Shown here in pieces: positions 27,401-35,946 of a stretch of DNA of 63,265 nt. How positions within the stretch are numbered: position 1 is the stretch's first letter; each line of letters starts with the position of its first letter. The stretch spans positions 1 to 63,265 of the forward strand of contig CAZYJR010000023.1 of the NCBI GenBank assembly GCA_964647905.1, given 5' to 3'. The notes beneath the pieces are model-generated. The model was given only the letters and a program-made list of their open reading frames with translations. It ran no database searches and had not been told where the DNA came from. The translations under genes and the position numbers were made by a program. The stretch comes from CAZYJR01 sp964647905. Lineage in GTDB: Bacteria; Desulfobacterota; DSM-4660; Desulfatiglandales; HGW-15.

Positions 27401-29328
27401 AGATAGGAGGCCTTGCCTGTCGAATGGTTGAACCAGTCGTAGACCCCGTCTCCGTCGAAATCCCATTCATAGAAGATTACCGAACCGTCCTTGTCCGTTC
27501 CGGTGCCGTTGAAATCCACCTGGAGCTCACCGGCCCCCTGGGTGGTGGAGGGATAGGTTTGGGCCGTGGGGGCGGCATTGGTCACTGTGATGGTAATGTA
27601 CACGGGATCGCTGGTCACGTTACCTTCGTCCAGGACTCTCAGCCTCGCTTTATATGTCCCTTCCTTGGGGTATGTGCGCTGGTGTTGGCTTGGAGCTGTA
27701 AACTCCGCATCGTCGCTTCCGTCTCCGTCAAAGTCCCACAGGAACTTCTCCACGCGGCCGTCTATGGGATCGATTGCATCGAAGGTGAACGTGACACTTT
27801 GCTCGGCCTCCACGGTCAGCGGGTCGGCGGATGCCACTGCGGTGACCCTGCCCACGCGGATGGGCGGAGTGTGGGCGATGTCGGACAGCCAGATATCGTT
27901 GGTCACGCGCAAGGCGGCGACATACGCGCCCACTTGGTCGTAGCTGTGGGCGGCGAGCGGGTCTTCGGAGCGGTAATCAAAGACCCCGTCTCCTTCAAAA
28001 TCCCATTCATAGAGGATGATATCATGCAGGTAATCGGTACTGGCGCTCCCGTCGAATCCGACCACCACCTCCGGGTCGACTTGGGTCGCACTCACCTGCA
28101 CCCTGGCTGTCGGCGGCTCCTGCCCCTTTTCGGGAGGCACCGCGGCTACGCAGCTAGGTCTCGAGAATCCGGAGATCCTGAGAAGCTCCGCTCCGTTTAC
28201 GGCCAGCTTGACCACCTGATTGTTGTCTCTATCCGCCACCCAGCAGTTGCCCCTGACCACGTCCGCAGAAACCGAACTGGGATTGTAAAAACCGGAGACG
28301 CGCACGAGCTCCGCCCCGGTGGGAGAAAGCTTGACCACCTCACCGTTGTTCTTATCCGAGACCCAGCAGTTTCCCGTTGTCGGATCCACGGAGACGCTGT
28401 TAGGGGCCTTGAAGCCTCCCGCATATTCCTCCGGGAGGCCGTCCGAGGAGAGTTTCACCACCTGATTGTTGTTCGTATCCGCAACCCAACACTCACCTGT
28501 TATATGATCCACGGACACGCTCAAAGGACGGTTAAAGCCGGTGAACGCCGCATGATATCCGGTCTCGGAGCCCAGATCATAGCCGCTCGAAGGGAGGCCC
28601 GGAAGGATCTTGACGATCCGGTTGTTGTTCGTATCCGCGACCCAACAGGATCCGTCCGTGGTGTTGACCGAGACGTCCGAAGGACCGGAGAGGCCCGTTA
28701 TGATGGTGTGGGATCCGGTGTCCGAGCCGATGTCGTAGCCGTCCGGGACGCCGGAGCTCAACTTGACGATCCGATTGCCGTTCTTGTCCGCGACCCACAC
28801 AGTGTTCCTGAGCGGGTCCACGGTGATCCCTTGGGGGGCGTTGAATCCCGAGACCGTTACCTGCAGCTCTCCGTCGGCCGAGTAGTGCATGACCCGGCTG
28901 TTGCTCGAGGCCACCCAACAGGAGCTGTCCGACGGATCGGCCCAAACCGCCTTTGGATAAGAAATCTCTCCGGCGCCCGCCCGCACCAGCTCTTGACCGG
29001 TCCCGCCCGAGAGCTTTACTATCCGGCTGTTGTATTCATCCGCCACCCAGCAGTTCTGACCCACGCCCCGCTTGCCGAAGTAATCCCTCAGGATGGCGAA
29101 ATCAGAGTCGTCCACGGTACCGTCGTTGTTGAGATCGGCCACCGGGTTCCAATGGGCGTCGGCTTCGGTTGAATTGTATGCGTGAGAAAAGACGATCAGG
29201 TCGAAACCGTCCACCCGCCCGGAATCGTCGATGTCTCCCGGAAGCGCCCATGCACTGCCTTGAGCGATCCAGCCGCAAATGAGCGCTGCGGCACACCAAG
29301 TCAAGAACCCCGTGTATTTTCTAAACAT
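24435..29328 (-). CDS. Giant dockerin/NHL/PKD surface protein, N-terminal part
   Basis: This is the 5' part (about 1,631 codons) of the merged 3,440-aa gene. A signal peptide (LTWCAAALICGWIAQGSAWA) is followed by an N-terminal dockerin-like doublet at about 30-85 (GDIDDSGRVDGFDLIVF, ADLNNDGTVDDSDFAILRD). Six or more NHL-type propeller repeats come next with the signature CWVADxNNNxVVKLS (about 90-400), then eight PKD domains. Three PKD domains are split by inserted beta-sandwich modules: a MAM-like one ending GWYIDDIRLEGV, an F5/8C (discoidin)-like one with SSWAASNLIDG and SAKYVKLVITS, and a LamG/DUF1080-like one with DDFEDGTIDALWG and WYRVRIDVAGGRFAVYVDD. Most such modules bind carbohydrate or protein ligands. 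The gene heads the cluster running to 11449. Confidence 0.85.
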
Positions 29329-29990
29329 TGCTCAACCTCACAAGGCAACTTAAAAGTTTTTCCAGTTGAAAACCGCGAGGAGACCCAAGGAAACACTCCC
29401 CCAAGATCCTTGCAGGGGGACTCATTTTATTGGTTTTCTCATGCCGGCCTTCTGATTATAAGGGCGCCGATAGGAAGCGCTGTTTACATCATTACTGGAC
29501 GGCATGCTACAGCCGCCTGGCCTGAAGAGTGATGCTTGTTCGACGAGAAATCCGTTCCGGCGTGAACCTTTATTTGGTGGTTAAGAACCTCGGCTGGTGC
29601 AATTACTGCCGGGAAAGCGGCCAGAAAGGGTAAACCAAATACGTTCGCAGCAATTACTTTCATGTTTTCAAGACCGCCTTCCAGTCTTGTGAAGAGGGAT
29701 GTAATAGTAGCCGCTGGCCGCCACTATTGTCAAGAAAAACGTTTCTTCAGGAAAAGGAGCCCGTTTCTGCTTGTGTACCACGACTACGGCAATTCGACTT
29801 GACTAACAACTTGGTCTTACCTATCGTTATTGGAATGAATCCGGGAGACTAAGCCGATCTCGATTCCCGCTCCCACTCTCCGTCCGTCCTAGCGACCGCC
29901 CATCCTGCCCCGAACCGTCGAGTCTCCGGCACCGGAAAGCCCTCATGCTTCCATGGGGGCAGGCCTCAACCACCCGCCCGAGGAGAAAAA
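29329..29990. other. 660-bp non-coding region upstream of the giant PKD gene
   Basis: No convincing gene. The minus strand holds a perfect -10 hexamer TATAAT at 29455-29460 and, further down, a GC-rich hairpin (CTCCCCC / AGGGGGA arms within 29396-29421) that would lie in the leader of the giant-gene transcript. An imperfect palindrome AAGAAAAACGTTTCTT lies near 29745. I recognise no known riboswitch here. The plus-strand end merges into the decayed beta-helix gene. Confidence 0.5.
29455..29460 (-). promoter_or_regulatory. Candidate -10 box for the giant PKD gene
   Basis: A perfect TATAAT on the minus strand, 127 bases upstream of the ATG at 29328. No good TTGACA-like -35 stands at 16-18 bp, so activation by a regulator or an alternative sigma factor is possible. 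Hexamer match only. Confidence 0.3.
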
Positions 29991-31040
29991 TACCCCAAGA
30001 CAAGCATCAGAGGAGGAAACCCTATCGATGTCAGGCTGGTCAATCTCACGATCACCTCCGCGCAGGGGAACGCTGTCCACCTGGGCGGCTCCAACATCGA
30101 TGGAAATCTCAGGATCGAGAACTGCGTAGTGACCGGCGGGGAAGAGGAAGGCATATACGTAGAGGAAACAGGGTCCATCAGGATAATTGATTCCACGGTG
30201 GCCGGGCTCTATTCCTCTCATGCGGGCCTGGTGGAAATATCAGGATCCGAGATGAACGGCAGTCCGGTCGAGCGCCGCCGACGCCCTGACACGGACCGAC
30301 CCCCCGGGCCTTCTTTACCTCCTCAACAGTGTGCGCGCGGAGGAAGAGGCCCTCCTGGCCAGGGCGAACCTGGCCGACACGGACGGAGACGGGGTCTCGG
30401 ACGGTGTGGAGCTCAAAGGCTCCCTGAACGGATTCTTGACCGATCCCCTGAATCCGGATACGGACGGCGACGGCACTCCGGACGGCCAAGACGGCGCACC
30501 CCTGGATCACCTGTCCGTTGCCCCGGCACCGGCCGAGTTCCGGACCCGGATGGTCCTTGCCCCCGCGGCGGTCAGCCTCACCAGAACCGCCAAGAGCAAA
30601 GAGGTCGCCATAAGCAACGAGGGGAGCGGGGAATTGGAATGGGTGGCTGTCGCCGCTGATCCCGGCCTGATCACGGTAACGCCCGAGACTGGAGCCGGCG
30701 GGCGGCAACTGACAGTGGCCGCCCCGACCACGCTCGGCTTTGACTTCTACGGCTCGGTCAGGACCGCGGTCTATGTCTTTGATGTCACCGGGCCGAGGAA
30801 GCCGCCTCAGGCCGTCCAGGTGCTCGTCAAGGGCGATCAGGGGCACGAGCATGGGGATATAAACGGCAACGGCCTCCGGATCTGGCCGATGCGGTGCTGG
30901 GCCTGCAGATCGCCGCAGGGCTCTCACCGCCGCTGCCCGGCTACCCCGATCCCACAGGCGCGGATGCGGACGGGGACTCGAGGCTGGGACTGAGCGAAGC
31001 GCTCCACGTCCTCCAGGAGATCTCCCAAATGAAGGATTAG
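29991..31040 (+). pseudogene. Decayed exported beta-helix / thrombospondin-3-like / dockerin protein
   Basis: Plus-strand remnant with at least two frameshifts and no N terminus. In the first frame (to about 30268) it encodes right-handed beta-helix rungs (VHLGGSNIDGNLRIENC, GIYVEETGSIRIIDS). A shift near 30270 leads into ARANLADTDGDGVSDGVEL and NPDTDGDGTPDGQDG, calcium-binding TSP3-like repeats, plus a beta domain. A second shift near 30875 breaks a dockerin doublet: GDINGNG is in one frame, then DLADAVLGLQIAAGL and ADADGDSRLGLSEALHVLQ in another, ending at TAG 31038-31040. The open stretch 30331-30993 alone is not an intact gene. It belonged to the same dockerin-tagged exoprotein family as the neighbours. 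Confidence 0.7.
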
Positions 31041-31244
31041 CCTGGAGCCCCCGGCCCAAGAGGTTCATTCCGGGACCAACTTACTTATATTGCTCATCTT
31101 TTGTGGCAAGCTCAAATTCCATTTGGTCCCATGTATATAGGCCGCGCCGTGATCGGGCATGAAGACCGCCTCTATTCGCACAGGCAAGGACTCTCTCGTG
31201 GCCCCTGACCGTATCGCATGACTGCCTCCGGGGAAAATGGAATG

Positions 31245-34200
31245 TCACCTTTGACCGGCTATTTTCTGCAGTATATGGATCGCATCGGCAAGACCTATTG
31301 CACCTGCGCCAGTGCCTCCGGATCCAGGGTATGCGGGTGAAGAACCCGGCATACAGCAGAGGATCTGAAGCGACAGAATTAGGTCCGAGAGATCCACAAA
31401 CCCGCTTATGTCGATATCCCCCTCTTCGAAGAGCCGGACTTCGGCACGGATCATGTGGTCGTAATCCTGATGGCCCGAAAAGGACCATGAACCCGACTCA
31501 CCGGCCTTGAAGCACCCCCTGCCGTACGCCGGAGGAGAGGTATCAGTGCCCAGAGATTGGGAATCCTCCCCGCTCTCCGCTGTATTCCAGAGCATGCCGA
31601 CAAAGAAATCATCCTCCCTCAATACGATGTCCTCCGAAGACAGGTCCACCTCGACCCACTCGTCCCCGGTGTTACCCGAAGCTGCAATACCGCCGCCTTC
31701 CAAACGCTCCCCTGGAACGCCTCCAGGAGTCGAGCGGTAGACCCTGACCCCGAACTCCATGCCGGGTACGCCGTAGTCGGGTATGAAGAACTTCACGCTT
31801 TCCAACCTTGCGGGGTACGAAGGAGGGGTGAACCGGACGGCTATTTCGCTGCCAGGCTCCGAGCTTTCAACAGAAGAGTTCATCTCCTTTGTTCCGTCGT
31901 CGTATGCCAGCACCATCCGCCTCATCTGCACATTGTCGTAAAAAGTCTCGAATAGTCCGTATTGACCGGAATCAGCATAGATCTTGGAATAGAGCTGCCG
32001 GCCAGGGGAGGAGGGCTCATAGACCCGGGATTCGAGCTCGTACCGGACCGTTTCATCCTCACAGGTAAAGATTACGGCCGATTCCGTATATTCCACGGAA
32101 AACGTGTAGGCGGTATCCAGGGACACCGGTACTGAAAACGTATGAGAATACAGACTGCTCCATCGGCCGGCCTGTGCGTCCTCAGACCTCACCACAACCG
32201 CCACCGCCCGGAGGCTCCCGTCGCTCTCGAGCACAAGACCCGCGTAAGGGAAGACGTCCCCTTCCCGGCCGTTGTAGGCCTCTCCGCTCCCCGGACCAAA
32301 GGTGTCGTTGTAAAACCAGCCCCCCAGCCTCGCGTAGCCCGAGGCGCCCGCACGCATCTCGCTCGTACCCGCCACACTTATGTCCGCCTGGAGGTATCTG
32401 CTCGTCGAGGTGGGAGCAATGGATACATCCCGGGAAGAATCCAGGGTCTCCACATTCATGTGGAGGCGGCCGCGAGCCACCTTCCGCTCGAATTTCAGAT
32501 CGCTCCACTTATCCGGATCAATGACTCCGGTTTCGAAGTCATCGTAGAGGGCTCCTGACTTCTCCGAATAGACATTATCGAAGTGTGTATCCAGCAGGCC
32601 GCCGCGGCCCGGCCCCGCATAGATCTTGGAATAGAGCAGCCGGCCGGGGGAGGAGGGCTCATAGACCCGGGATTCGAGCTCGTACCGGACCGTTTCATCC
32701 TCACAGGTAAAGATTACGGCCGATTCCGTATATTCCACGGAAAACGTGTAGGCGGTATCCAGGGACACCGGTACTGAAAACGTATGAGAATACAGACTGC
32801 TCCATCGGCCGGCCTGTGCGTCCTCAGACCTCACCACAACCGCCACCGCCCGGAGGCTCCCGTCGCTCTCGAGCACAAGACCCGCGTAAGGGAAGACGTC
32901 CCCTTCCCGGCCGTTGTAGGCCTCTCCGCTCCCCGGACCAAAGGTGTCGTTGTAAAACCAGCCCCCCAACCTGGCGTAGCCCGAGGCGCCCGCCCGCATC
33001 TCGCTCGTACCCGCCACACTTATGTCCGCCTGAAGATAATTGCTATTGCCGGTCGGATGGATGCCGACGGATTCCGAGGAACCAATCGCCTGAACCGAAA
33101 GATTGAGCCTTCCCTCCGAGACCTCGCGAACGAGCCTCAGATCCTTCCACTTGTGAGACTCCGGCCCGGCCCTCTCGAACTGGTCATACATGTCGCCCGC
33201 CTCTATCCCGCTGAGGTCTATGTCCAGGAGCCCGGCTACCGTCTCGACCCGCTCATCGGCCTCCGGGCAGGATATGTTCAACACATAACCTTCGTTAACA
33301 CCCGGCTCGTACTTGTAATAATAAGATGTTTCCGGATTATCCAGCGATGTCCTTATGATGTAGACCCCCCTTGTAAACTCCGCCTGGATGGTTTGGTCGT
33401 CCCATCCGGCGATCCGCTTGCCCTCTACATCGAACACTGCCGCATAAAACGCCTGGTTGGAGTAACCGCGGTCCCCGCTGATGGTACAAGGTCCATCAAG
33501 GATCACCTTATGCTCGTAGAGCTCGCTCTGATCGGAAAACTTCCCGGTCACGCCGAATGAGCTTCCATACCCGACCCCCTGACCCAGCGTCATGACCACA
33601 AAGGATTTCCGCGTCGTTTCGCCGCCGGCTTCAGCCTCTATGGTGATCCTGCCGGCCATGCCCCCGGGCCCAGTGGAAAGCGTCAGTATGTCCCGGTCGA
33701 GCTCCACCCTGGCCGCCGAGCTGTTGGATGACTCGACCCGCACGGTCACCTCCTCGCCGTTCTCCGCGCGCACATCCAGATAGAGCCTTTCGGCGGCCTC
33801 CTTTTCGCCGGGGAGAACGCGGTCCGGCAAAGAGGTATTGATAACAGGCGGGCCGGCTGCGCCGGTCTCAGATGTCCAGTCGCAATCCGCCCCTTCACAC
33901 GGCTTGATAGGGAAATATATGGTCAGGTATCCTGGACTGGTCTCGAAAGAATGGCCGGTCCCTTCCAGCTCGATGGGTGAATCGAGGTAATAATAGTCGT
34001 CATGGCTTCCGCCCCAGCCCATATTGAGATGTATGTTCCGCCCAGTGGGGTCTTCGTCCTCGGATTTGCAGCCGTCCGCAACCACCATGTGACCCGGCAG
34101 GCTCAGCAAGGCCGGGCGCTCCGCGTCGATTTCATCCCTCAAGCTGTTGAAAAAGGCCTCTGTATCCGAATTGGAGAGGCTGTCCAGCTCTGAGGAATAA

Positions 34201-35042
34201 CCGAAATTACGGATAAAGCTTTGTAGTTTGATGGAGGTCGATGAATCTTGAATCCCGTACTCGGTATGGTTGGCTACGCCTATGTCGCGGATAAGACTTG
34301 CCACCTGGTCGGCCTGCCAAGCCGGGGTTGCGGCATCGAGTTTTTCGGGCATCTGGTCCCAGTTGTACCTCTTGAAGAGGATGGCCTTGAGGGTTTGTCC
34401 ATTCCAGTCGTAGGCCACCACGCCCTTCCCCTCCAGGGGATGGCGATGATATTTCATGATCTGGGCCATGGCGGTATTGACGCAGCCTGCATACGTGGGC
34501 GCACCGTCTATCCTGGGCGTAAACTTGTTGTACGGATGGTTCTGGTTCCACGTGGTTGAAAGGAGCCGGGTTCCCGGGGTATATTCAAGCGGGCGCCGGA
34601 AGGCCTCGTAGTTGAGCAGGAAATCCCAGCGGGCCTCGTTTTCAGACATGGAAAGGGTCCTGCGGGCCCCGGACGCCTCGTGCTCTCGTGCCGCACGCGC
34701 ATTGCCCTCCATTTCCTGCCTCAAATACTCCGCCACTGCCGGCGGCAGATCCTCGAATCGGCGGGTCAGGGAATAGGCCTTGATCGGCGTCAGGCTCTTG
34801 CTGGGGGCGACAAGGATGTATCCGCCGCCTTCAAGACGGACCAGGGCCCCGCCGGCTATCTCGGGCAGGTCCGGATTGAGGCTGTTCTCATTCAGGACAT
34901 CGATGGAGACGATCGACTTCGGGCTGTTGAGAAACTGGAGAAACCCGGTTGCCGCCCGGCGGTAAAGGCTGTCCGCCGCCGCCGGAGTGCAAGTCAGGAC
35001 CGCCGACACGAAAACTCCGAGCATGAATTGTGTTCTCTTCAT
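31245..35042 (-). CDS. C10 (streptopain-like) cysteine protease with repeated beta modules and dockerin
   Basis: A 1,265-aa exported protein (signal peptide FMLGVFVSAVLTCTPAAA). After a propeptide-like region (about 25-130) comes the C10 catalytic domain. The nucleophile is Cys187 in YAGCVNTAMAQIMKYH and the histidine is His338 in NIHLNMGWGGSHDDYY. Beta domains follow, including a PPC-like one (DGPCTISGDRGYSNQAF). Two almost identical copies of a LamG/DUF1080-like module repeat every 214 residues. A further beta domain precedes the C-terminal dockerin-like doublet (GDIDISGFVDLSDLILSLQ ... GLADAIHILQKIAG). The ATG at 35042 has AAGGAG just upstream and starts the signal peptide; the longer frame to 35078 is less likely. 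A paralogue lies at 60796-62826. Both are likely T2SS substrates (inference). Confidence 0.85.
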   Translation of the reverse strand: MKRTQFMLGVFVSAVLTCTPAAADSLYRRAATGFLQFLNSPKSIVSIDVLNENSLNPDLPEIAGGALVRLEGGGYILVAPSKSLTPIKAYSLTRRFEDLPPAVAEYLRQEMEGNARAAREHEASGARRTLSMSENEARWDFLLNYEAFRRPLEYTPGTRLLSTTWNQNHPYNKFTPRIDGAPTYAGCVNTAMAQIMKYHRHPLEGKGVVAYDWNGQTLKAILFKRYNWDQMPEKLDAATPAWQADQVASLIRDIGVANHTEYGIQDSSTSIKLQSFIRNFGYSSELDSLSNSDTEAFFNSLRDEIDAERPALLSLPGHMVVADGCKSEDEDPTGRNIHLNMGWGGSHDDYYYLDSPIELEGTGHSFETSPGYLTIYFPIKPCEGADCDWTSETGAAGPPVINTSLPDRVLPGEKEAAERLYLDVRAENGEEVTVRVESSNSSAARVELDRDILTLSTGPGGMAGRITIEAEAGGETTRKSFVVMTLGQGVGYGSSFGVTGKFSDQSELYEHKVILDGPCTISGDRGYSNQAFYAAVFDVEGKRIAGWDDQTIQAEFTRGVYIIRTSLDNPETSYYYKYEPGVNEGYVLNISCPEADERVETVAGLLDIDLSGIEAGDMYDQFERAGPESHKWKDLRLVREVSEGRLNLSVQAIGSSESVGIHPTGNSNYLQADISVAGTSEMRAGASGYARLGGWFYNDTFGPGSGEAYNGREGDVFPYAGLVLESDGSLRAVAVVVRSEDAQAGRWSSLYSHTFSVPVSLDTAYTFSVEYTESAVIFTCEDETVRYELESRVYEPSSPGRLLYSKIYAGPGRGGLLDTHFDNVYSEKSGALYDDFETGVIDPDKWSDLKFERKVARGRLHMNVETLDSSRDVSIAPTSTSRYLQADISVAGTSEMRAGASGYARLGGWFYNDTFGPGSGEAYNGREGDVFPYAGLVLESDGSLRAVAVVVRSEDAQAGRWSSLYSHTFSVPVSLDTAYTFSVEYTESAVIFTCEDETVRYELESRVYEPSSPGRQLYSKIYADSGQYGLFETFYDNVQMRRMVLAYDDGTKEMNSSVESSEPGSEIAVRFTPPSYPARLESVKFFIPDYGVPGMEFGVRVYRSTPGGVPGERLEGGGIAASGNTGDEWVEVDLSSEDIVLREDDFFVGMLWNTAESGEDSQSLGTDTSPPAYGRGCFKAGESGSWSFSGHQDYDHMIRAEVRLFEEGDIDISGFVDLSDLILSLQILCCMPGSSPAYPGSGGTGAGAIGLADAIHILQKIAGQR
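31975..32390 (-). repeat. Intragenic 416-bp direct repeat, copy 1
   Basis: Aligns without gaps to 32617-33032, with about five mismatches by eye (about 99% identity). The offset of 642 bp is exactly 214 codons, so this is an in-frame tandem duplication of a beta-sandwich module inside the C10 protease gene. Identity at silent sites implies a recent duplication or ongoing gene conversion. Confidence 0.9.
32617..33032 (-). repeat. Intragenic 416-bp direct repeat, copy 2
   Basis: Partner of 31975-32390; see that entry. Flanking parts of the 214-residue unit have diverged much more, so the high identity is confined to the core module. Confidence 0.9.
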
Positions 35043-35221
35043 AGTCTCCTTACTTCGGTGAATGTTCTCTTGACTCATAGCACACTTTTGGCAAGGAATG
35101 AGAAGAAAATCAAGAGTCTCCTACCTTTTGCGCTCCAGTCTTGTTTATTCCGGCTCCTCATCAACCCCTCGCCCATCCTGCCACAGGAGGGCTCCGGACC
35201 CTCGAAGTCAAGAACCACCTG

Positions 35222-35250
35222 TTGACTTAGTCCACTATATGGCTTAGAAA
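35222..35250 (+). promoter_or_regulatory. Promoter of the Phd/PIN toxin-antitoxin operon
   Basis: -35 TTGACT (35222-35227), a 17-bp spacer and -10 TAGAAA (35245-35250) lie just ahead of the antitoxin ATG at 35257. Transcription would begin at or next to the start codon, giving a leaderless or nearly leaderless mRNA. The spacer has short symmetric elements that an antitoxin could bind. Confidence 0.45.
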
Positions 35251-35256
35251 TGAATT

Positions 35257-35613
35257 ATGAAAAAAGTCAACATACACGAGGCAAAAACGCACCTTTCCAG
35301 TTATCTCGAAGATCTGGCAAAGGGGGAGGTCATTATTCTGTGCAAGAGGAATGTCCCGGTCGCCGAGATCAGAGGGATCCGGTCACCGGAGGAGAAACAC
35401 CAGCGCCCCATAGGCCTGGCTAAGGGTGACTTCGAGGTCCCTCAAGCATTTTTCGACCCTTTACCTGAAGACATGGTTGCTGCATTCAACGGTGAATCTC
35501 TGCGAACATTCTTCTGGATACCTGCACTTTTCTCTGGATCATCACTGATGACCCGAAACTCTCATTCAAGGCGAAAACCTTTTTTGCGGCCCCTGAAAAT
35601 GAAGTCTACCTGA
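35257..35613 (+). CDS. Phd/YefM-type antitoxin, reading past its normal end
   Basis: Type II antitoxin of the Phd/YefM fold. The first 55 residues are typical (MKKVNIHEAKTHLSSYLE, a DNA-binding and dimerisation module), followed by the toxin-wrapping tail (AKGDFEVPQAFFDPLPEDM) usual for PIN-domain partners. Family members end after about 80 residues. Here codon 83 is CGA (35503-35505), where a one-base difference would give TGA. As written the frame therefore runs on for 36 residues of out-of-frame toxin sequence to 35613. It is transcribed with the PIN gene that follows. Confidence 0.8.
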   Translation: MKKVNIHEAKTHLSSYLEDLAKGEVIILCKRNVPVAEIRGIRSPEEKHQRPIGLAKGDFEVPQAFFDPLPEDMVAAFNGESLRTFFWIPALFSGSSLMTRNSHSRRKPFLRPLKMKST

Positions 35614-35888
35614 GTGTGGCTTCGACCTGGGAGATCGCCGTAAAATACAAACTGGGCAGACTGCCGCTGCCGGAAGCCCCGGAAAACTATATTCCGCAAA
35701 AGAGAGAGCTCCATAACATCGACAGCCTTCCGCTGAACGAGCAGGCAACACTTCATTTGCCCAAGCTGCCGGACCTCCACAGGGACCCCTTTGACCGGAT
35801 TCTCATTTGCCAGGCCATCGTCAATGGACTGTGCCTGCTGACGCCCGACCCCCTGATCACCCGGTACCCAGTCCACTCGCAATGGTAG
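35502..35888 (+). pseudogene. PIN-domain (VapC-type) toxin lacking a start codon
   Basis: In the frame from 35502 to TAG 35886-35888, the protein is a full-length PIN ribonuclease of 128 codons. It runs NILLDTCTFLWIITDDPKLS, VASTWEIAVKYKLGRLPLP, HRDPFDRILICQAIV, LLTPDPLI, with the acidic catalytic residues in place. Its expected first codon is GCG. A T at 35503 would give GTG and simultaneously a TGA stop for the antitoxin (the usual GTGA overlap). No ATG/GTG/TTG exists upstream in frame; the first is GTG at 35616, after the first catalytic Asp. The family's DTHTFLW histidine is also Cys here. Probably silenced, unless the base is an assembly error. Confidence 0.75.
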
Positions 35889-35946
35889 TCCCAGGGCTAT
35901 GGTGCGGCCGGATTTAGTGCCCATCCATGAATTCCTCATATTGACA

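Noticed and set aside
27082..29172. A 696-codon plus-strand frame
   Set aside because: It is the antisense shadow of the NHL/PKD repeats; it has no RBS, and its composition mirrors the minus-strand gene, whose domains are clear.
18851..29328. A CRISPR or satellite array suggested by frequent repeats
   Set aside because: The repeats are coding (NHL and PKD domains), diverged, and not separated by regular spacers.
29396..29421. A plus-strand terminator
   Set aside because: The hairpin is strong, but no plus-strand gene ends here and the following T-rich stretch is interrupted; more likely a leader structure for the minus-strand gene.
30331..30993. An intact 220-aa gene on the plus strand
   Set aside because: Family features continue upstream and downstream in other frames, so it is a segment of a frameshifted gene.
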